From Mycoplasma testudinis ATCC 43263 (GTDB lineage: Bacteria > Bacillota_I > Bacilli_A > Mycoplasmatales > Mycoplasmoidaceae): 32,110 nucleotides of DNA. The stretch's first letter is position 1. Each line of letters begins with the position of its first letter. Position numbers and translations under genes: made by a program. The notes under the pieces are model-generated. The model was not told the DNA's origin. It did no database searches and saw only the letters and a list, made by a program, of their open reading frames with translations. Positions 1 to 9,505 of this stretch are shown here, one piece after another. The stretch spans positions 1-32,110 of the forward strand of contig NZ_JHXT01000019.1 of the NCBI RefSeq assembly GCF_000687795.1. Reading direction: 5' to 3'.

Positions 1-95
1 ATGAACATCCACAATGCGCAAACTATGAAAAAAAACCTTTTGTAAAATAAATTTTTTTGAATATTGATCTGCTGGAATCAATTCAACATTTTCTG
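1..95. repeat. Terminal redundancy: same as 32016-32110
   Basis: The first 95 bases are identical to the last 95 bases of the window. The VirB4 reading frame continues without a break when base 32015 is joined to base 1. This is the signature of an assembled circle of about 32,015 bp, and the overlap is an assembly artefact, not a biological repeat. Confidence 0.95.
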
Positions 96-789
96 AACTT
101 AAGGCACTTGCTAAGTTACGTGCAATTTGCTTCATATTTTCTGACTTCATATTCTTTAAAATCAAAAATGTTTTATGTTCGTCACTAATTTCATCGACAA
201 TTTTTTCCTGTAAAAAAGAAAGATATTTTTCTTGTAACTTTTTATCAACAATAAGTTTTGCTCGTTCCGTAAAATTTTCAAAGTTAAATGGGATATCCAA
301 CTTGTAGATTGCAAAGTCAAATGTATTGTTAAAAAATTGCTTTAGAGTTTCTTGGAAATGATTGATTTCCATGTCACCGAAATTTGAAGTATTACAACCA
401 ATGATTTCAAATAAATAAACCTTTTCTCCGTTAATATATTCAACAACATTTGTTTCGTTATCCAAAGATTTTTCATCAATAATAGAAAGTTCTTTTTGGT
501 CGTATTTTTTCTTGCGAACTAGTCATAAGAAATAGACTAAAAATAAGATGTGGAAGCTGGTGTCACCAATTTTTATTATTGATATTCCACCGATGCATAA
601 AATGATTAGCAAAGGAAAAAAACCTCATAACCCAGCAAAGATAAAGACTGGAATACTTATTAATGCTGCAATAATTACAGTAATTCCTAATGCAAAAACA
701 TCGCTAATGTTTAATCACCAAAAACCCAACGCTCTTTTCTTGTTTAAAATTGGGGGAATAGCTTTTCTTAATGAATTATTAATTTCCAT
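1..789 (-). CDS. VirB4/TraE conjugation ATPase, N-terminal part (gene wraps the circle junction)
   Basis: This is the first 263 codons of an 826-aa protein whose remainder lies at 32015-30324. Translation with TGA as Trp starts at the ATG at 789-787. Residues about 28-95 form two or three hydrophobic helices, resembling a VirB3-like membrane segment fused to the VirB4 ATPase, as in several type IV secretion systems. A soluble domain follows. The start is well placed: a GGGAAG ribosome site lies about 10 bases upstream inside the end of the VirB6-like gene, whose stop ends 2 bases before this ATG. The protein should sit on the inner face of the membrane and power assembly of the transfer channel. 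The gene is not truncated; the window simply cuts the circle here. Confidence 0.9.
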
Positions 790-791
790 TG

Positions 792-2567
792 TTATTTCTT
801 CCCACCACTTTTTCTAAACCCTTTTAATTGCGAATTAGTTTTGAATCCATTCCCGGCTTTATGGTTTTTGAAACGTTCGTGACTATTCCGGGCAAATTTT
901 TGTAAATCTTTACTGTTATAAGTTCCTACGATTCGATTAGAGAATGCTTCAGAACCACGACGATACCCTTGACCGCCGGCATTACTAGAATTGGAATTAG
1001 CATTATCAAAGTTATCAGCTTTCGATCCAGTATTTTTCAAAATTCTTCCGACAGATAAATTTTTATTAACATACTTGATAATCATATCGGCCCCGAAAAG
1101 CATTGCTAAGACTAAGGGAATTACGAATCCAATTCTTCAAATTGTATAGCCATCATTACTACGATCGGAAAAAGCAATCACTGGGTTAACAATTGCTGTT
1201 GTGACGCTTACAAAGAAAACGGTTATAAAATAAATTACAAAAAGACCAAAGAAAGCTTTAATAACTTCACTTAACCATTGCCTTGCTCGATAGCCATAAT
1301 CAATCGTTCCAAAAGCAATCATAAACGGGCTAAATACTAATAGCCCAATGATAATGTATAAACGCATCACAACATTCACTACAAAACGTAACATAAAGGT
1401 TAATAGGCTTGATGCCACAATTACTCCTGCTGATAATCGAACTCAATTATCGATATCAAAGATGTTAGCGAAATCAATCCGATTAATGCTGTCCCAGTCA
1501 CTACCATTTGTTCCAGTTATAGTTTTGTGCAATGGAATAATTAATGGAAATAAACTACTTGTTTCAGCAACATTAATAAAATCACTAACTCCACCGCCTG
1601 ATGAGGTTGCTGCACTACGTGCTCCTAAAAACCCATTGTAAAAACTTAGTATATTGTTATAGGCGGTTTCGCCTTCATTTGATAATGATCAATCACCGCC
1701 ATAAGATGAAATCAAGCTATTTAAACTGGTTTGTGATTGTCGGAGGTTATTTAAAACAGTATTCGCATTGCTGTAAGCCTGGGAAATTTCACTGCTATTG
1801 GATGCTGATTGTGACCTAAATAATTCAATTTGTTCTGCAGACAAAAAACCAAAACCAAATTTATTTGTGCCTGTGCCCTGGGCCATTGAAATTAATTGGT
1901 TAATTTGTTGCTTAATCGCATCATTTGAACTGCTACTATCACGCATCCGCTCCAGATCTTTAATATAGGCATTAATGTCATCTTGCTTAACACCCTGGTT
2001 AAAGGGTTCAAAGAATTTATTTATGGACTCCTGGTTAACTGTTGGCCGATTAGTGGAATTGAAAATCCCGGTTGTTACAATTTGAACGAAAACCGACACA
2101 ATTAAATTCAACACAAAAAAGAAAACTGGAACAACCAAAATTGCTACAAAGAAATATAAAACATATGCTAAAGCTGGCGATAAATTACTGTCACCAATAT
2201 TAAGTTTGATAAAACTTTTTCTTGCATAGGCAACAGCAATTGAAAAGATCAGAATGAAAACACTAAAAACAGCGATGATAGCATAAACTTTAAGAATGAT
2301 ATTGTCATTAAAGTCAAAGTTTATTTTCAAATCATAAACTGTTCCATTAGTAGCGGTTAATGACGTTATTTTTTGACTGCTTAAATTACCACTATTAAGG
2401 GTCAGGTTAACCAAATTACTACTAGCGAAATTATTGAATCCGTTTCAGAAAATATTTGTTAGTTTAAAAGGCACTACCACTCCCGCCAGATAAGCTAGGG
2501 GTAAGGCAATAAATGCCATTACGGTTGTAACTACTGCCCCGAAAACTAATCCGATAATCGCAAACAT
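792..2567 (-). CDS. VirB6/TrbL-like polytopic membrane protein
   Basis: This 591-aa protein contains several TGA Trp codons and is clearly a channel-type membrane protein. Hydrophobic segments lie near residues 2-32, 89-115, 133-166, 389-415, 435-466 and 479-500. A large polar domain (about 170-375) sits between the third and fourth segments and is rich in Ser, Asn and Gln. The C-terminal 90 residues are basic and Gly/Asn-rich, probably cytoplasmic. It lies directly upstream of the VirB4 gene with a 2-base gap, and 6 bases after the small membrane gene, so it belongs to the transfer operon. Topology and position fit the VirB6/TrbL inner-membrane channel component. Sequence identity to that family cannot be shown by eye. 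The start ATG has no strong ribosome site and is probably translated by coupling to the upstream gene. Confidence 0.75.
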
Positions 2568-2573
2568 GACTTA

Positions 2574-2945
2574 TTACGAAACGCTTCTTAAATTTAATTG
2601 TCCAGGCAAGGCGCTACCAGCAATTTGTAAGACGATAATTACAATAACGGGCAAACAGATTAAAACAACAGCACCAATAAAACGACCTTTGCAATCATTG
2701 GCGACAAACGCTTTAAAACTTTGCTTTTCTTTTTGATTTTCAGCTCGCTTAAAATTAGCAGTTGCTAACTGCACAGGAATTGTTATAAAAAGAACTACTC
2801 CGGCTATCATTAAAATTAATAGAACTAGGTTTAAAATTCCAGTGACATTTGTAGTGTAAGCTTCTTCAATGTTTAATCCCATTCCATTTGAAATATTGGC
2901 CACAACGTTTCGGGTGAACCCAAACATATTGGCTAAGTTTTGCAT
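2574..2945 (-). CDS. Small two-helix membrane protein of the transfer operon (VirB2-like topology)
   Basis: A 123-aa protein with two strong transmembrane helices (about residues 34-58 and 89-111) separated by a charged, lysine-rich loop. Size and topology resemble pilin-like VirB2/TrbC proteins or a small channel subunit, but no signal peptide or family motif is visible, so this is inference from position. Its ATG shares one base with the stop codon of the upstream surface-protein gene, which shows tight translational coupling. The next gene starts 6 bases downstream. Confidence 0.7.
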   Translation of the reverse strand: MQNLANMFGFTRNVVANISNGMGLNIEEAYTTNVTGILNLVLLILMIAGVVLFITIPVQLATANFKRAENQKEKQSFKAFVANDCKGRFIGAVVLICLPVIVIIVLQIAGSALPGQLNLRSVS

Positions 2946-5900
2946 TATTTTTTTCCTTTTGATTTTGTTTTTTTAGTAAGTTTAATGAGGTTTGAATTTT
3001 TCTTGCGGTAGATGACAATTCCAGTTATAAACATTGCAATTGCAAGTGTTGGTAAGGCAACCCCTAACCCAATTTTTGCTCCAGAAGAAAGTTCTGTTAT
3101 TTTACCTATATCGGAAGCAGGGTTTTTATTATCACCACTAGCATTTTCATCGAGAGCTTTGGTTTGGAAAAAAGGAATAGTGTCTTGTTTTTCTTGATAT
3201 TGCAAAGTTTTCTCCGCATTTTCAGAAATTTTGTTACTAATACCTTTTTTAACAAACAATTGGTTTAACTGATCTATAAATTTATTTAGTAAATTGTGTT
3301 TTTTGCTTAATAAAATAATTTTGAGATTTGCGGCATCAGGTGATTTATCAAACAAAATTTCATATTTTTCTGTGTTGTTAGATAAATCTGTTTTTTTATA
3401 TGGAACCAATCACGAACCAGAGGTTTGGGTCGCTGTATCTTTTAAATTGATTTTTCAGTAACCATTGACATTTTTGTTGTTTTCTGCTTCGTGCAATAAG
3501 TTTTCTGGTTGTGCATCTTCGATTGCATTCTCAGATTCAAATTCAAGGCTTGAAGGGTTGACGCTTGAGACATAGATGCTAATGGTGTTATTTTCATTAT
3601 AAGTAATGTAGTTATCTTTAAAACCAATTCCTAAACTAGGATAAGTAGTTGTCAATAAATCTGCTACAGCGTTTGCTTCTATTTTTGGATTTTGATCAGG
3701 TTTTTTGAAAACAACATTCTTATTTATTGAATAGTTCCAAACCGAATACATTCCATTAGAATTATTGGCCATTAATGGTTCTCCATTTATTGAAAACAAA
3801 AATCGTTCATCTTGTTTAGCGCTGTTGTTCAACGATGCTGTATATTTGGCAAAATTTATGTTTTTGTTTGTTAGATATAATTGTTTTTCTTTTGCATCGT
3901 ATTTTAAGTCACTAATACTATAAATTTTAGTGGGGGCTTCAAATCTGAGTAGGTAAAAGCTTACACTTTTTACATTACCATCACCTAAATATCACATAAA
4001 ATTTGCAGGGTGTTCATCGCGTTGTAATGAGCCTAAATTATAAGCATTGGCTAACGATACAACATAGTAAAAAACTCCATTGTAATTATCTGGTTCAAAA
4101 TTCAATTTGTTATTTTCTTGAACTTTTTTCAATGCTACTTTTAGCGCTTCATCTTTGCCATCTAAAATTTCCTTTGGTCTTAATTTTGTAGTAACTCTAA
4201 AACCATTGCCAGGTTTATAATTTTTAGGATTAATTAGTGAGAAATAGTTGTCAATAGTATTTTCAATGATATTTTTTTCAGGTTCTAATTTCTTGTAATC
4301 AAGCGCTGTCCCATTATTTGGGTCAATCACAGGAATAGCATTAATTTCAGGCAGGGCAACGCCGCTTTCATTTGAAGAAAGATTATAATGTGAATAATTT
4401 TCTCGGTAATTTAATTCATATTGCAAGGCTATTTGTTTTCTTGGCACTTCATCAAAATTGAAAACAGTAGCATCTGGGTTATCAATTTGAATGGTTTTCA
4501 GAGTATTTTGGTTTGGATACTTTTCATTAAAATCACTTAATACAGTTTCAAAAGAAGCAAGCGGGAATTTTGTATTATCATCACTAAATGAAGCACTCGA
4601 AAAATGAAAATTTGAAAGTGTTAATTTGAGTTTGTTATCGAGAGTATTGTTTAAATTTAAATAGCTACTATCTTTTGGATAAAGCGGAATTTTATTAAAA
4701 CCCTTTTCACTTCAAATATCTACTTTTACATTTTTTTCAGGAACTCCATAATTAACATCAGCACTTATTGTCTTGTTTGCTAAAACTTGTGAAACTATGG
4801 TGGGTAAATCCAATAATACTCTACTTGTGAGCTCACCACTTTCTTCTCAGTTTTTGCCTTTCCTAAGATTTTTTAACGGGGCTTTAAAAACGTTTTCGTA
4901 TAGTTTTGGAATTAAATTGCTTGTTTTAGACACCAGCGAAGAATAATCCGCTGCAGTCTGAGGTTTTGCCCGAACTTGTAAAAGTGAATTTATTTCTTCA
5001 CCACTATATTTAAAATTGTAAAAATTATCAAGAAATATTTTGTCGCTTTCCAATAATTCACTATTAATTACGTTTCTAGGGTTTTTATTCCAGTCACTAT
5101 TTACATTTTCAACCACTTGATCCATCACATTTCTCATCGGATGAACCTTGGATTTATTACTTAATTTTGGGCTGATTAATGCGTTGTAGATGTCTATTTC
5201 GTTTATTAAATTAGCAAATTCATTCTTGAAAGCAAATTTTAATTCCACTTTGCTTTCATCTTCTTTATTATAAACACCTTTCTTTTGCTCGTTTTTTTGA
5301 GCGGATGCTCCAAACGTTGGGTCGATTTTGAATTGTTTTGACAAAAATGGCAAAAATTCAGAATACCAAACAGGAGGACGTTTTAAAGTTAATGCCGTAT
5401 CAAACCAACCCGCTCCTAAGATCACTTTAAAAGTTGCCAATTTTAATACATTGGCTACAAAAGCATTATTTAACACCTTTTCTTTTAATTGTATTCAACC
5501 ATTAGTAAAAAACGAAACATAATCCTTTGAGGTTGCGTTTTTCAAATACATCGCAAGGTATGAATGTTCTAAATTACCTTGACTATTATGTTGTAAAGAT
5601 GAAACATAAGATAATTGGTCTATAAAATTGTGCCAATAATCACGCATCAAATTTCCTTGAATAATTTTATTGCCTAAAATGAAAAAATCTTGAAGGTTTA
5701 AACTAAGAGGAATCTTCTTATTAAGTTTTGCAAAATCAAGTTTATCTATTCCTGTAGTTAATTCTTCTTTTTTAAGCAAAAGCGCATTTTCGTCATCAGT
5801 TCTAATATCGTATCAATTCAACAATCTGTCTAAATCTGTTATAAGAATAATAGGTTGTTCTTCTGCTCTATCTAAATCATTTCACTCATCGATTTCTTCT

Positions 5901-6748
5901 CACTTTTGATTATGATATGCTTCAAGTCTTATTTCAAAAAAATTAGTTTTTTTTCATAATGTTTTAATTGAACCATCAATCGGCAATAGTCATTGACCTT
6001 TTAAATGTTCATTAATAATTTCTAATTTACGATCAAAATCCAAATTAGGATCAACATCGATATTTCTGTATTCCAAATTGTTGCTAACAGGTTCTCTTAA
6101 AACAATTCTATATTGATTAGTATTCGAAACAACATTGTTTATATAAGCATTAGATAAATTTTTAGTAAATTTCGGAACGATGTTCTTTACAGGCACAACT
6201 TTAATTTCCCCATTTTCATCTCAATCTAATCCTGTAGGGTCTAATACTTGTTTTTTAAATGTATCTTCGGCAAATTTTTTGTAAGCATTTTGATGTTCTT
6301 TTTTCTGACGAAAATAATTAATGAGTTTTTCTCTAAAATCTCGGCTTAAAATCGAACCAAATCGTCTTTTTTCATAAAAAACACCTGTCAAAAGATAGGG
6401 ATTAACATACTCAAAATCCTTAAACACATCCTCACGTGGTACTCGTCCTGCAAGGTTTGGATCAATTTCTTTATAACCATCATGAACACCAATGGTCGGG
6501 TTGTTCATATTAAGCGTTAATCCATTAGGTTGATTCAAATTCTTTTCCAGTTGTTGGCTTGGTGTCAGTATATTACTTATAACAGGACTGGGCTGAATAG
6601 CATCTTGAGTTACGGGACTAAAAATGTTTGTTTTAGTGTCAGCTGGTTTGTTTAAGTCCATTACGCTAACAAATGGCGTGATGGTAGCCGCGGCTAGCAA
6701 AGAAAAGCATCAATACAACTTTTTCTTTTTTTTAGCTTTATGCACCAT
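2945..6748 (-). CDS. Large anchored surface protein, first gene of the transfer operon
   Basis: A 1267-aa protein, open only with TGA as Trp. It starts with a basic stretch and a hydrophobic signal-peptide-like core (residues 1-27), followed by a Pro/Asn/Thr-rich region. More than 1100 polar residues follow, which should lie outside the cell. Near residue 1225-1247 is one hydrophobic helix, then a Lys-rich tail ending in KSKGKK. This is a type I anchored ectoprotein. The start ATG at 6748 has an AAAGGAT ribosome site 9 bases upstream, and an in-frame stop excludes the ATG further upstream. As first gene before the membrane and ATPase genes, it is placed like the surface antigen of mycoplasma conjugative elements and may contact recipient cells. 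No known domain is recognised. Confidence 0.8.
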
Positions 6749-6825
6749 AATATTCGAATCCTTTAACTTTCATGGATTCCGTTTTAGATTTTATATTCTG
6801 AGTTAAAGATTCTTGTAAAAATTAG

Positions 6826-6831
6826 ATTATA
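6826..6831 (-). promoter_or_regulatory. Probable -10 box of the transfer operon promoter
   Basis: On the minus strand TATAAT lies about 78 bases upstream of the surface-protein start, in an otherwise gene-free region. A TTGACT hexamer lies only 6 bases upstream of it, too close to be its -35. A start downstream would leave a leader of about 70 bases. A second weaker box (TATAAA near 6793) is possible. Confidence 0.4.
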
Positions 6832-6969
6832 AAAAAGTCAAATAATGTTAATCAAAAGCGTTCGATAAATTCAAATAAAAAAAGATTATTGGCAACTTTA
6901 TGTTATTTTTAATAATTAGTCTCTATCTTATTAAAATTTTATGTGCCTCTCTGGGTTAGTTATTTCCAA

Positions 6970-7790
6970 ATGAATTAATAGCACACAAACAGTCTGTTTA
7001 TAAATTAGTGTATATTTTAAACAAATCGGCAAACATAAAATCAAACTAATTATATGTTTTTTTATTCAACTTAAAATTGAATTACAAACAAACCCTAAAA
7101 CGATTTATATATTTAAGAAACAAACAAAATAATAAACAGAAAAACAAACATAGAAACAAATAACATGTTTGTGCATATTAAATAATAATTTAAAAACAAA
7201 CTAATAAACTGTTTATCTATTAAACAACATGTTTTTAAAATAAACTAAATTATAAACATATAAACAAATTGTTAGTTTGTTTAATTATCTGATAACAGAA
7301 CAATTTATCTCACGAATTGTAAAACATATATTTTAGCTAACAATGTGTTGAAAAAACAAACAAAATAACAAACACAAAAACAAACAATATGTTTATCTAT
7401 GATTACTATTATTCTTTTTATCACAGATAAATAAAATAAAAGGAAATATATGTTTTTTAAATTAGTTTAATGATTAAACAGAATATAAAACAGTTAAACT
7501 AACAAATAAACTGTTAGTTTTTATGTTTGTAAAACAAACTGACAAACTGTTTTTTGATATAAGAATTTTAAGATAAACAGATAATATGTTTAAGAAACAA
7601 ACATATCCATAAACAGAGAAGTTGTCTGTTGATTATATTGTTTATTCATTAGTTTTAATAATTAGAAAAACAAACAAATACACAAACATATAAACTAATT
7701 AATAGATTAAAATTAAGTTACATATACAAACTTATTCACAAACAAAAAAACAAACTAAAAATTAGTTTATTAGTTTTTTACATAATTTGA
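6970..7790. repeat. AAACAAAC octamer array, likely partition centromere (parS-like)
   Basis: A gene-free, extremely AT-rich tract of about 800 bases. The exact octamer AAACAAAC occurs at 7086, 7118, 7143, 7194, 7354, 7378, 7595, 7668 and 7748, with an inverted copy (GTTTGTTT) at 7275. Many near copies (AAACTGTTT, AACAAACT, ATAAACA) lie between them. Two more octamers, 8620-8627 and the inverted 8645-8652, sit in the parA promoter. A ParA gene and a ribbon-helix-helix gene follow, and such ParB-type proteins are known to bind arrays of short repeats that act both as centromere and operator. The tract could also be an AT-rich origin; one DnaA-box-like TTATTCACA is at 7732-7740. Confidence 0.65.
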
Positions 7791-7849
7791 TTCCCTTTTT
7801 TAAGTATAGAAAAGAAGCAATCAAATGAACTTAAGAAGTATGATATAAT

Positions 7850-7873
7850 AATTATATTACATGTAATATAATT
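7850..7873. promoter_or_regulatory. Perfect 24-bp palindrome
   Basis: Bases 7850-7861 (AATTATATTACA) are the exact reverse complement of 7862-7873 (TGTAATATAATT). There is no U-run after it, so it is unlikely to be a terminator. It lies between the octamer array and the first small RNA and may bind a dimeric regulator. Confidence 0.5.
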
Positions 7874-7933
7874 AAAATTCGGTCTATTAGTTATATATAA
7901 GTGTTTAAAAAACCTCTATTTACAAAAATGGCA

Positions 7934-7959
7934 AGAATTAAATATTTATATTTAATTCT
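7934..7959. promoter_or_regulatory. 12-bp inverted repeat next to the first small-RNA promoter
   Basis: AGAATTAAATAT (7934-7945) is the exact reverse complement of 7948-7959, with a two-base spacer. It ends 7 bases before the extended -10 box TGCTATAAT (7963-7971), covering the place of a -35 element. A repressor or activator bound here would control the first RNA of the array. Confidence 0.5.
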
Positions 7960-7977
7960 ATTTGCTATAATAAATAC

Positions 7978-8156
7978 AGATTTAGTCCACAGTCATCTCT
8001 CCCAGCGTGGAATTTGACGGTTAATGGGTGACCACGACCATGAGCAATCATGTTACGGTAAGGGAGCGACTTCGTGAGAACGTGAGTATCGCAATCGGAA
8101 ATGAGCATAGCAATATGCAGGGATATGGGTCATGTAAGATACCATATCCTTTTTTC
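7978..8156 (+). ncRNA. Structured small RNA A (family 1)
   Basis: The unit begins after an extended -10 box (TATAAT 7966-7971) and ends in a terminator: GGATATGG (8121-8128) pairs with CCATATCC (8142-8149), then TTTTTT. Inside are the family-1 blocks AGTCCACAG, CGGTTAATGGGTG, AAGGGAG and AATCGGAAATGAGCA, shared with RNAs B and H. Variable hairpins sit in the same places as in B and H: ATGA/TCAT, a CGT-GAGA-ACG hairpin with a GNRA loop, its outer stem GCGA/TCGC, and GCATA/TATGC. No open reading frame runs through it. I do not recognise the family. Confidence 0.75.
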
Positions 8157-8181
8157 TTGGCTATTTTGTTATAATTTAATC

Positions 8182-8353
8182 ATTAGCAGTCCACAATTAG
8201 TCTGTCTCTCGTAGCGTTCTAACGGTTAATAGGTGGTGGAGCAGAAGATGTCAAAGTCTTCTTCAAAGCAAGGGAGCCTCCTTTGGCGACAATAGGATAG
8301 GTAATCGGAAATGTTCAAGCACGGTCAAGTATATAGGCTCCCGTGCTTTTTTC
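8182..8353 (+). ncRNA. Structured small RNA B (family 1)
   Basis: Promoter TTTTGTTATAAT (-10 at 8170-8175) begins 14 bases after the terminator U-run of RNA A. The terminator is AAGCACGG (8317-8324) with CCGTGCTT (8341-8348) and a U-run. Family-1 blocks match A and H. The variable hairpins keep pairing with new sequence: AGAAGA/TCTTCT, TTG-GCGA-CAA with a GNRA loop, and outer stem GCCT/AGGT. Together with H it contains GCCTCCTTTGG, which includes the anti-Shine-Dalgarno octamer of 16S rRNA. Confidence 0.75.
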
Positions 8354-8378
8354 TTGATCATTTTGTTATACTGTTACT

Positions 8379-8567
8379 ATGTTGCTTCTTGATTGTTATA
8401 AAATGCTTAGCGTTAATCAAGAAGAAAATTGTCTGTGGTTGGCATTACCTACAGAAGTTGTAATCGTGAGGTTACAAAGCCGAATGGCATAGTTCTATTC
8501 GGAAGTGTGGTAGTCACACAACAAAATAATGGAAAAGAATGGGTGAAAATCCATTCTTTTTCTTTTT
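8379..8567 (+). ncRNA. Structured small RNA C (family 2)
   Basis: Promoter TTTTGTTATACT (-10 at 8367-8372) follows RNA B directly. The 5' end folds as CTTCTTGATT with AATCAAGAAG. Further stems are TTGTAA/TTACAA, CCGAAT/ATTCGG and TGTG/CACA. The terminator pairs AAAAGAATGG (8533-8542) with CCATTCTTTT (8551-8560). About 130 bases at the 5' side are almost identical to RNA I at 25221-25350, while the later stems differ in sequence but still pair. Confidence 0.75.
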
Positions 8568-8669
8568 AATCACAAACTTCGAACCCATTATAGATGTATA
8601 AATCATTAATTTAATTTTTAAACAAACTAAAAAACTGTTTATTTGTTTGTTTCTATACAAATTTATATA

Positions 8670-8675
8670 TATAAT
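8670..8675 (+). promoter_or_regulatory. parA promoter -10 box with overlapping partition octamers
   Basis: TATAAT lies 15 bases before the parA ATG, giving a leader of only about 9 bases. The octamers at 8620-8627 and 8645-8652 cover the -35 region, so the parB-like protein probably represses its own operon. Confidence 0.5.
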
Positions 8676-8690
8676 GTATTAGGTAAAAAA

Positions 8691-9500
8691 ATGATTATTA
8701 CTATAACTAACAACAAGGGCGGTGTGTTAAAAACAACCATCGCTGCTAATTTAGCAAAATTCTTCTCGGTAGATTTCAAAAAGAAAACCGTTATCGTCGA
8801 TACAGATCAGCAAGGAAATATCGCCTTACAATTTGGGTATCAACTCGATACATTAAAAAGAACCCTCGCTGACTATTTAAAAAATCCGAAGATTGATCCG
8901 TTAAAGTGTGGATTCTCTGTTAACCCAATGCTAAACGTCATTGCTTCCAATTTAGAGATTTCTTTTATTGATGACCAGGTAAAAATTGATGGCATGATTA
9001 AGCTTTTGAAAACTTTGCAAAAACAATTTGATGTCATTATTATTGATACTTCACCAGCTATCAATCGGTTCATCATTAGTCTTTGGATGCAATCAGACAA
9101 ATTAGTAATACCAACTAATCCAGAGTATCAATCAGTAAATGGAGCTAAAGCTATTTTGGAATCATTGGAAAGCATGGAATTCAAGAAAAATTTTGGTGTT
9201 TATTTTGTTTGAACTAGATATAATAAGCGAAGCACTCTTCATAATGAGATTACAGCTGACACAAAATCAAATTTCACTGAGTTTGAAAAAAAGTTAAATG
9301 GCATCACTTTCCATTGGTTCAACCAATGGATTTCAAATTCAATCCAAAATGAAACCGCTGTCGCTTATCAAAAGCTTCCATTAAGCTTCATTAAAGGCAA
9401 ACACCGTAACATTGAAGAGTTTGCCTCTCTTGCTGCGTATTTATTGACAGATAAACATAAAAGAATAACCACTCAACCGACAAAACAAATTAAGGAATAG
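8691..9500 (+). CDS. parA: ParA/Soj-type partition ATPase with a variant Walker A
   Basis: A 269-aa protein (TGA as Trp at codon 174). The N terminus has the deviant Walker A of the ParA family, NNKGGVLKTT (residues 7-16), then the Walker A' region IVDTDQQGN and the Walker B strand DVIIIDTSPA. The canonical loop is KGGVGKTT; here the second signature glycine is replaced by leucine (L13), which is unusual for a hydrolysing ATPase, although both lysines (K9 and K14) are kept. The ATG at 8691 is chosen because the motif must lie near the N terminus and AGGT precedes it; an upstream TTG-type extension is rejected. The parB-like gene follows 5 bases later and the octamer array lies upstream, so the three together form a type I partition locus that segregates the plasmid. 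Confidence 0.9.
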
Positions 9501-9505
9501 ATAAA

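Noticed and set aside
548-817. Plus-strand ORF of 89 aa
   Set aside because: It is antisense to the VirB4 gene and has no ribosome site.
6970-7790. CRISPR array
   Set aside because: The repeats are only 8 bases, unevenly spaced and occur in both orientations; no cas gene is present.
8643-8690. N-terminal extension of ParA
   Set aside because: It would cover the promoter and the partition octamers, and the ParA motif must lie at the N terminus.
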